Assembly: GCA_023248635.1 (NCBI GenBank)
Contig: JAHFED010000003.1
Span: 124,001-188,000, forward strand
DNA length: 64,000 nucleotides
Source: Myxococcales bacterium
GTDB taxonomy: Bacteria; Myxococcota; UBA727; VGSZ01
Direction: 5' to 3'
Notes under the pieces: model-generated
What the model was told of the DNA's origin: nothing
The model's input: only the letters and a program-made list of their open reading frames with translations
The model's database searches: none
Program-made: the position numbers and the translations under genes
Shown: one piece after another, positions 60,976 through 64,000 of the stretch
How the letters are laid out: each line of letters opens with the position of its first letter
Position numbering within the stretch: the stretch's first letter is position 1

Positions 60976-61004
60976 TCGGGCCTGACGTTCACGGGCGGCA
61001 AGGT

Positions 61005-61010
61005 TAGGCT
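61005..61010 (+). promoter_or_regulatory. Putative leaderless -10 box
   Basis: TAGGCT, 5 nt before the GTG at 61016. A CTGACG lies 17 bp upstream as a possible -35. Confidence 0.45.
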
Positions 61011-61015
61011 CGGCC

Positions 61016-61309
61016 GTGGCCACGCTCATCGTCGACGACTGCATCAACTGTGGGGCCTGTGAGCCCGCGTGTCCCAACCAGGCCATCAAGGCCGGCGAGG
61101 CCATGTTCGTCATCGATCCCCGGCGTTGCACCGAGTGCGTGGGCTTTTACGAGCGTGAGCAGTGCGCCTCGGTGTGCCCCACCGATGCTTGCCTGCCCGA
61201 TCCCGATCGCGTCGAAGAAGAACCCGTGCTGATCGGGCGCGCGCGCCGGCTGCATCCCAAGAAGGACTTCGGCGTGCAGTTCCCCTCCCGCTTCCGCGCC
61301 GGATCCTGA
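61016..61309 (+). CDS. Two-cluster [4Fe-4S] ferredoxin (YfhL-like)
   Basis: A 97-residue ferredoxin. The first cluster motif is CINCGACEPACP and the second CTECVGFYEREQCASVCP, in which the six extra residues between cysteines mark the Allochromatium/YfhL type. The C-terminal tail (KKDFGVQFPSRFRAGS) is extra. It transfers electrons in the cytoplasm; the partner is unknown. GTG start with a TAGGCT box 5 nt before it. Confidence 0.9.
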   Translation: MATLIVDDCINCGACEPACPNQAIKAGEAMFVIDPRRCTECVGFYEREQCASVCPTDACLPDPDRVEEEPVLIGRARRLHPKKDFGVQFPSRFRAGS

Positions 61310-61335
61310 TTTCTGCGCTCTGGCAGCTGGTGGGA

Positions 61336-61341
61336 TAACAG
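61336..61341 (+). promoter_or_regulatory. Putative leaderless -10 box
   Basis: TAACAG, 5 nt before the ATG at 61347. A weaker fit to the recurrent box. Confidence 0.25.
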
Positions 61342-61346
61342 GGCCC

Positions 61347-61967
61347 ATGTCCAGAGGCCGCTTCTACGTCGTCGAAGGTGCTGATGGCGTCGGCTCCAGC
61401 ACGCAGTGCGTCAAGCTGGTCGAGCGTCTGACGAGGTCGAAGCGCACGGTGCACCTCACCGCCGAACCCTCGAGCGGACCCATCGGCAAAGTGATCCGCC
61501 TGCTGCTGGGAGGCGACCGCTCGCGCCAGGCCATTCACCGCGAGCTGGCCCTGCTCTTTGCCGCCGATCGCCTCGATCATGTGGCCAGAGAGATCGAGCC
61601 CCGGCTGCACGAAGGCATCGACGTCGTCAGCGATCGCTATGTGCTCTCGAGCCTCGTGTATCAGTCCCTCGATCTGCCCATCGAATGGGTGCGCGAGCTC
61701 AACAAGCATGCGCCCCCCGCCGACGCCACCGTGCTCATCTCCCTGCCCCTCGACGACGCCTGGACGCGCTTGGAGCAACGCATCGCCGAGGGCACGCCCC
61801 GCGAGGTCTTCGATGTGCGCACGACCCAAAGTCGCATCCACGCCGAGTACGGCCGGCTCGCGCGGCGCATGAACGGCGCCATCGTCGTCGACGGCGTGGG
61901 CAGTCCTGATGTCGTCGCTGCCCGGGTCGAGGACGCTCTGCGGGCCACCAACTGCTGGCCGCGGTGA
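61347..61967 (+). CDS. tmk: Thymidylate kinase with atypical P-loop
   Basis: A 206-residue protein of the dTMP kinase family, which phosphorylates dTMP to dTDP. FYVVEGADGVGSSTQCVKLVERL is the P-loop region, VHLTAEPSSGPIGKVIRLLL, the DRY motif SDRYVLSSLVYQSLDLP and the lid region FDVRTTQSRIHAEYGRLAR follow. The usual Walker A GxGKST reads GVGSST, so Ser17 replaces the lysine that binds ATP phosphates. Either another residue takes its place or activity is reduced. The folP start overlaps its stop by GTGA. Confidence 0.85.
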   Translation: MSRGRFYVVEGADGVGSSTQCVKLVERLTRSKRTVHLTAEPSSGPIGKVIRLLLGGDRSRQAIHRELALLFAADRLDHVAREIEPRLHEGIDVVSDRYVLSSLVYQSLDLPIEWVRELNKHAPPADATVLISLPLDDAWTRLEQRIAEGTPREVFDVRTTQSRIHAEYGRLARRMNGAIVVDGVGSPDVVAARVEDALRATNCWPR

Positions 61968-62800
61968 GGACCCCACTGCACTGCGGGGATCGCAGCCTGC
62001 TGCTGGGCTCGCGCACCTTCGTGATGGGCATCGTGAACGTCACGCCGGACTCCTTCTCCGACGGCGGCGCCTTCATGCTGGCTGCTGACGCCGTCGATCA
62101 TGGCCTGCGCTTGCTCGCGGAGGGCGCTGATGTGCTCGACATCGGCGGAGAGTCCACCAGGCCCGGGGCCGACGCCGTCGACGTCGACGTCGAGCTGCAG
62201 CGGGTCTTGCCCGTGATCGAAGGGCTCGCGGCGCGCGGGGTGAAAAACATCTCCATCGACACCCGCCACGCCGTCGTAGCTGGCGCCGCCCTCGCTGCGG
62301 GTGCCGCGTGGATCAACGACGTTTCCGCCCTCGACGACGACGGCATGATCGAGGTCGCGCGCGCTGCTCAAGCCCTGGTCTTGATGCACTGGCGCAAGGC
62401 GCCCGGCGATCACCTGCAAGATCACGTCGCCTACGACGACGTCGTCGCTGAGGTGGGATCCTTCCTCAGGTCCCGGGTCGCTCGGGCCTGCGCCGGGGGC
62501 ATCGAGGCCGCCCGCATCGTCGTCGACCCTGGCCTGGGCTTTGGCAAAGGCGTCGACGACAACCTGCAGCTGCTGGCCCACGCACGGGCCTTTGCGGGCC
62601 TCGGCGGGGTGTTGGTGGGGGCCTCGCGCAAACGCTTTCTGGGCGTGCTGGCCGGCCGGACCGGGGCCCGCGACCGCGACGACGCCTCGGTGGGCGCAGC
62701 CTGTGCGGCGGCCTGGGCCGGGGCCGACCTCGTGCGGGTGCACGCCGTGCGCGCCACCGTCGATGCGCTCAAAGTCGTCGACGCCGTGCTGCGCAGCTGA
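61964..62800 (+). CDS. folP: Dihydropteroate synthase
   Basis: A 278-residue TIM-barrel enzyme joining pterin pyrophosphate to p-aminobenzoate in folate synthesis. Motifs are FVMGIVNVTPDSFSDGG, ADVLDIGGESTRPGA, SIDTRHAVVA, WINDVSALDDDGM, LVLMHWRKAPGDH, IVVDPGLGFGKG, GASRKRF and VRVHAVRATVDALKV. The GTG start overlaps the tmk stop, so the two nucleotide/folate-linked genes form an operon. An inverted repeat (62820-62860) follows but has no T-tract. Confidence 0.95.
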   Translation: MRTPLHCGDRSLLLGSRTFVMGIVNVTPDSFSDGGAFMLAADAVDHGLRLLAEGADVLDIGGESTRPGADAVDVDVELQRVLPVIEGLAARGVKNISIDTRHAVVAGAALAAGAAWINDVSALDDDGMIEVARAAQALVLMHWRKAPGDHLQDHVAYDDVVAEVGSFLRSRVARACAGGIEAARIVVDPGLGFGKGVDDNLQLLAHARAFAGLGGVLVGASRKRFLGVLAGRTGARDRDDASVGAACAAAWAGADLVRVHAVRATVDALKVVDAVLRS

Positions 62801-62910
62801 TCCATTGGTCGCTCCGGGTCGCTTCTCACTGACGCGGAAGCGAGCAGTCACAGAGAAGCGCCCCTGCGCCACTCCGGCTGATCCCCCTACGAACTTCAGG
62901 CCGACGGCAT

Positions 62911-62916
62911 TAGGCC
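62911..62916 (+). promoter_or_regulatory. Putative leaderless -10 box
   Basis: TAGGCC, 6 nt before the ATG at 62923. Confidence 0.35.
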
Positions 62917-62922
62917 GGGACC

Positions 62923-63606
62923 ATGGCCAACGGCGAGACCGACTACGAGCGCTACATTCGCACGACGGAGCTGCTCGCGCTGCAGAAGAAGACGACGTCG
63001 TTGGCCAATCCTGACGAGCTGTTTTTTCAGTGCATCCACCAATCGATGGAGCTCTGGTTCAAGGTCGCCGCCTTCGAGATTGAAAAGATCGCGCGCTTCA
63101 TCGACGGCGACGACTTCGAACGCGCCAGCTGGCATCTGCGCCGCACCGCCATGATGCTCGACCACGTCGGCGAGGGCTTGCCCATCCTCGAGACCCTGGC
63201 ACCCGCCGACTACCACGAGATTCGGCTGGCCCTCGGCCGTGGATCGGGCCAGGACAGCCCAGGGTTCAACGTCCTGCTCGAGGAGCTGCCCCGCCTGTGG
63301 GCGCCCTTCGAACGGGCGCTCGAGCGCCACCAGCTCGAGCTGCTCGCCATCTGGAAGACCCCCCACGCCGACAAGCACCAGGCGCTCTTTCGCCTCGCCC
63401 AGGGCTACCTGCAGCTCGACGAAGCTTTTCAGCGCTTCCGCTACGACCACCTCCAACTCGCGCGCCGGGAAATCGGTCTCGCGGTGAAGTCCCTCAAGGG
63501 CGTCCCCGCGCGCAACCTGGAGCAGGGTGTATTGAAGCCGACGTATCCGGCACTTTGGACCGTCATTGAAGAGCTCACGATCTCAACCAACCCCGTCTAC
63601 GGCTAA
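62923..63606 (+). CDS. Short tryptophan 2,3-dioxygenase-like protein
   Basis: A 227-residue protein matching the haem-dependent tryptophan 2,3-dioxygenase fold: YERYIRTTELLALQKK, PDELFFQCIHQSMELWFK (substrate-pocket residues), RLALGRGSGQDSPGF (Arg/Ser of the active site) and FRYDHLQLARREIG with the likely proximal haem His. The usual GTGGSxG substrate loop after this helix is missing; LKGVPARNLEQGVLKPTYPALW is found instead. True TDOs are about 260-290 residues. It may be a divergent dioxygenase or a relative with another substrate. No kynurenine-pathway gene is adjacent. Confidence 0.75.
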   Translation: MANGETDYERYIRTTELLALQKKTTSLANPDELFFQCIHQSMELWFKVAAFEIEKIARFIDGDDFERASWHLRRTAMMLDHVGEGLPILETLAPADYHEIRLALGRGSGQDSPGFNVLLEELPRLWAPFERALERHQLELLAIWKTPHADKHQALFRLAQGYLQLDEAFQRFRYDHLQLARREIGLAVKSLKGVPARNLEQGVLKPTYPALWTVIEELTISTNPVYG

Positions 63607-63641
63607 CGGCGGCAGCCCGCTGCTCCGCTGCCTATTTTTCG

Positions 63642-63821
63642 ATGAAGAAAAAGCCGAAACGACGCAAGAAAAAGAAGCCGAAGAAGAAGGCGAAGTCGCG
63701 GCGTGCTCGGGTCAAGGTGCACAAAGGTCCCTTTCAGATCGAGCTGCCCCTGCAGTTGCCCCTCTTTCCGCTGACGTCGTCGGCTCCCCCAAGGGGCGAA
63801 GAACTCGCGAGGCCGGCGTGA
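63642..63821 (+). CDS. Lys/Arg-rich 59-residue protein
   Basis: A small gene starting 35 bp after the dioxygenase-like stop. The first 25 residues are almost all Lys and Arg (MKKKPKRRKKKKPKKKAKSR); the rest holds VKVHKGPFQIELPLQLPLFPL and ends in RGEELARPA. Such basic tails bind nucleic acid or acidic partners. No Shine-Dalgarno is evident. Codon choice in the basic part is unlike neighbours (AAG/AAA-rich), yet the frame stays open to a normal stop. It could be a chance frame. Confidence 0.4.
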   Translation: MKKKPKRRKKKKPKKKAKSRRARVKVHKGPFQIELPLQLPLFPLTSSAPPRGEELARPA

Positions 63822-63828
63822 GGGCCGG

Positions 63829-63834
63829 TAGCCT
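63829..63834 (+). promoter_or_regulatory. Putative leaderless -10 box
   Basis: TAGCCT, 6 nt before the GTG at 63841. Confidence 0.4.
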
Positions 63835-63840
63835 GAGGAC

Positions 63841-64000
63841 GTGACCATCGAGGCCCGCTCTCTGGATTTGTGCGCCGTCGGCCTCGGCCAGGCCGGCGGT
63901 TGGTTGGCCGCAGAGTGGCGTCGTCGTGGCTACCGGGCCCTGGTCTTGAACACCGCCAAGAGCGATCTGCGTGGGCTCTCGGGCAAACAAGCCGGGGTCG
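63841..64000 (+). CDS. FtsZ/tubulin-like protein, N-terminal fragment
   Basis: The window ends 53 codons into this frame. The visible part, LCAVGLGQAGGWLAAEWRRRGYRALVLNTAKSDL, resembles the first strand and GxGxGG-type loop of FtsZ/tubulin-superfamily proteins (IGxGQxGGN...NTDxxDL). The GTG start has a TAGCCT box 6 nt upstream. With so little sequence, another Rossmann-like nucleotide-binding protein is possible. Confidence 0.45.
   Translation, partial: MTIEARSLDLCAVGLGQAGGWLAAEWRRRGYRALVLNTAKSDLRGLSGKQAGV

Noticed and set aside
62820-62860. Inverted repeat after folP as a terminator
   Set aside because: CGCTTCTC/GAGAAGCG form a stem, but the loop is 25 nt and no T-tract follows.

Overview
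The window is chromosomal DNA from a high-GC Gram-negative bacterium. It looks like a member of the Myxococcota (former Deltaproteobacteria). The clues are many secreted lipoproteins, a SCE4755-type LPMO-like protein with a C-terminal tail of the MYXO-CTERM kind, very large PilX/GspK-like minor pilins, multihaem cytochromes with lipoboxes, and heavy use of GAC/GTC codons. The assignment is inferred from gene content; no rRNA or tRNA gene is visible. Coding density is about 95 percent, with many 4-base ATGA/GTGA/TTGA overlaps. Many genes that lack a Shine-Dalgarno have a TAnnnT box (typically TAGGCT or TAGCCT) 4-9 nt before the start codon, which suggests widespread leaderless transcription.

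Layout. 1-1303 (minus): a partial secreted gene and a pentahaem cytochrome lipoprotein. 1420-2495 (minus): rplL and rplJ, detached from rpoBC. 2931-4147 (minus): a Cys-rich secreted 40-residue peptide, an ECF-like sigma factor and a Cys-rich membrane protein. 4262-10385: an EEP-fold lipoprotein, a PQQ-type propeller, an N-acyl-D-amino-acid deacylase-like amidohydrolase, a membrane/TPR protein and a NUDIX-SnoaL fusion.

10604-16879 (plus) is a compact graspetide (microviridin-type RiPP) cluster: two HlyD-type adaptors, a C39-peptidase ABC transporter, a 59-residue two-core precursor and two ATP-grasp ligases. 16872-25796: miaB with a small upstream gene, a flavoprotein, an NHL-repeat lipoprotein, PolX with a degenerate PHP domain, an orphan ATP-grasp protein and a ROK/polyphosphate-glucokinase-like kinase. 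25869-26055 is a 34-bp tandem array. 26109-33688: YceI, PTS enzyme I, MoeA, a metallophosphatase/tetrahaem fusion, a SpoT-type HD-ThiE fusion and a class I glutamine-amidotransferase-like hydrolase.

34008-48237 holds two four-gene minor-pilin modules (GspH/FimT-, PilV-, PilW- and giant PilX/GspK-like) in convergent orientation around a 1038-residue Cys-rich PPC-domain lipoprotein. 48352-54300: LPMO-like protein, Fe-dependent alcohol dehydrogenase, degenerate trypsin-like protein, NarL-type regulator, TPR/AIM24-like protein and a cyclophilin. 54302-58599: lipoprotein cyclophilin, then an Mla/Mce lipid-transport operon with two different MlaE permeases. 58610-64000: conserved deltaproteobacterial protein, lipid kinase, ferredoxin, a thymidylate kinase lacking its Walker A lysine, folP, a short tryptophan-dioxygenase-like protein, a lysine-rich small protein and the start of an FtsZ/tubulin-like gene.

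Two unexplained repeat families run through the window. One is a short palindrome (TTCAAGACGC, 4-nt loop, GCGTCTTGAA) found in intergenic DNA at several loci. The other is a roughly 210-bp element able to fold into several strong hairpins, present at 28711-28920 and, inverted, at 59375-59593.
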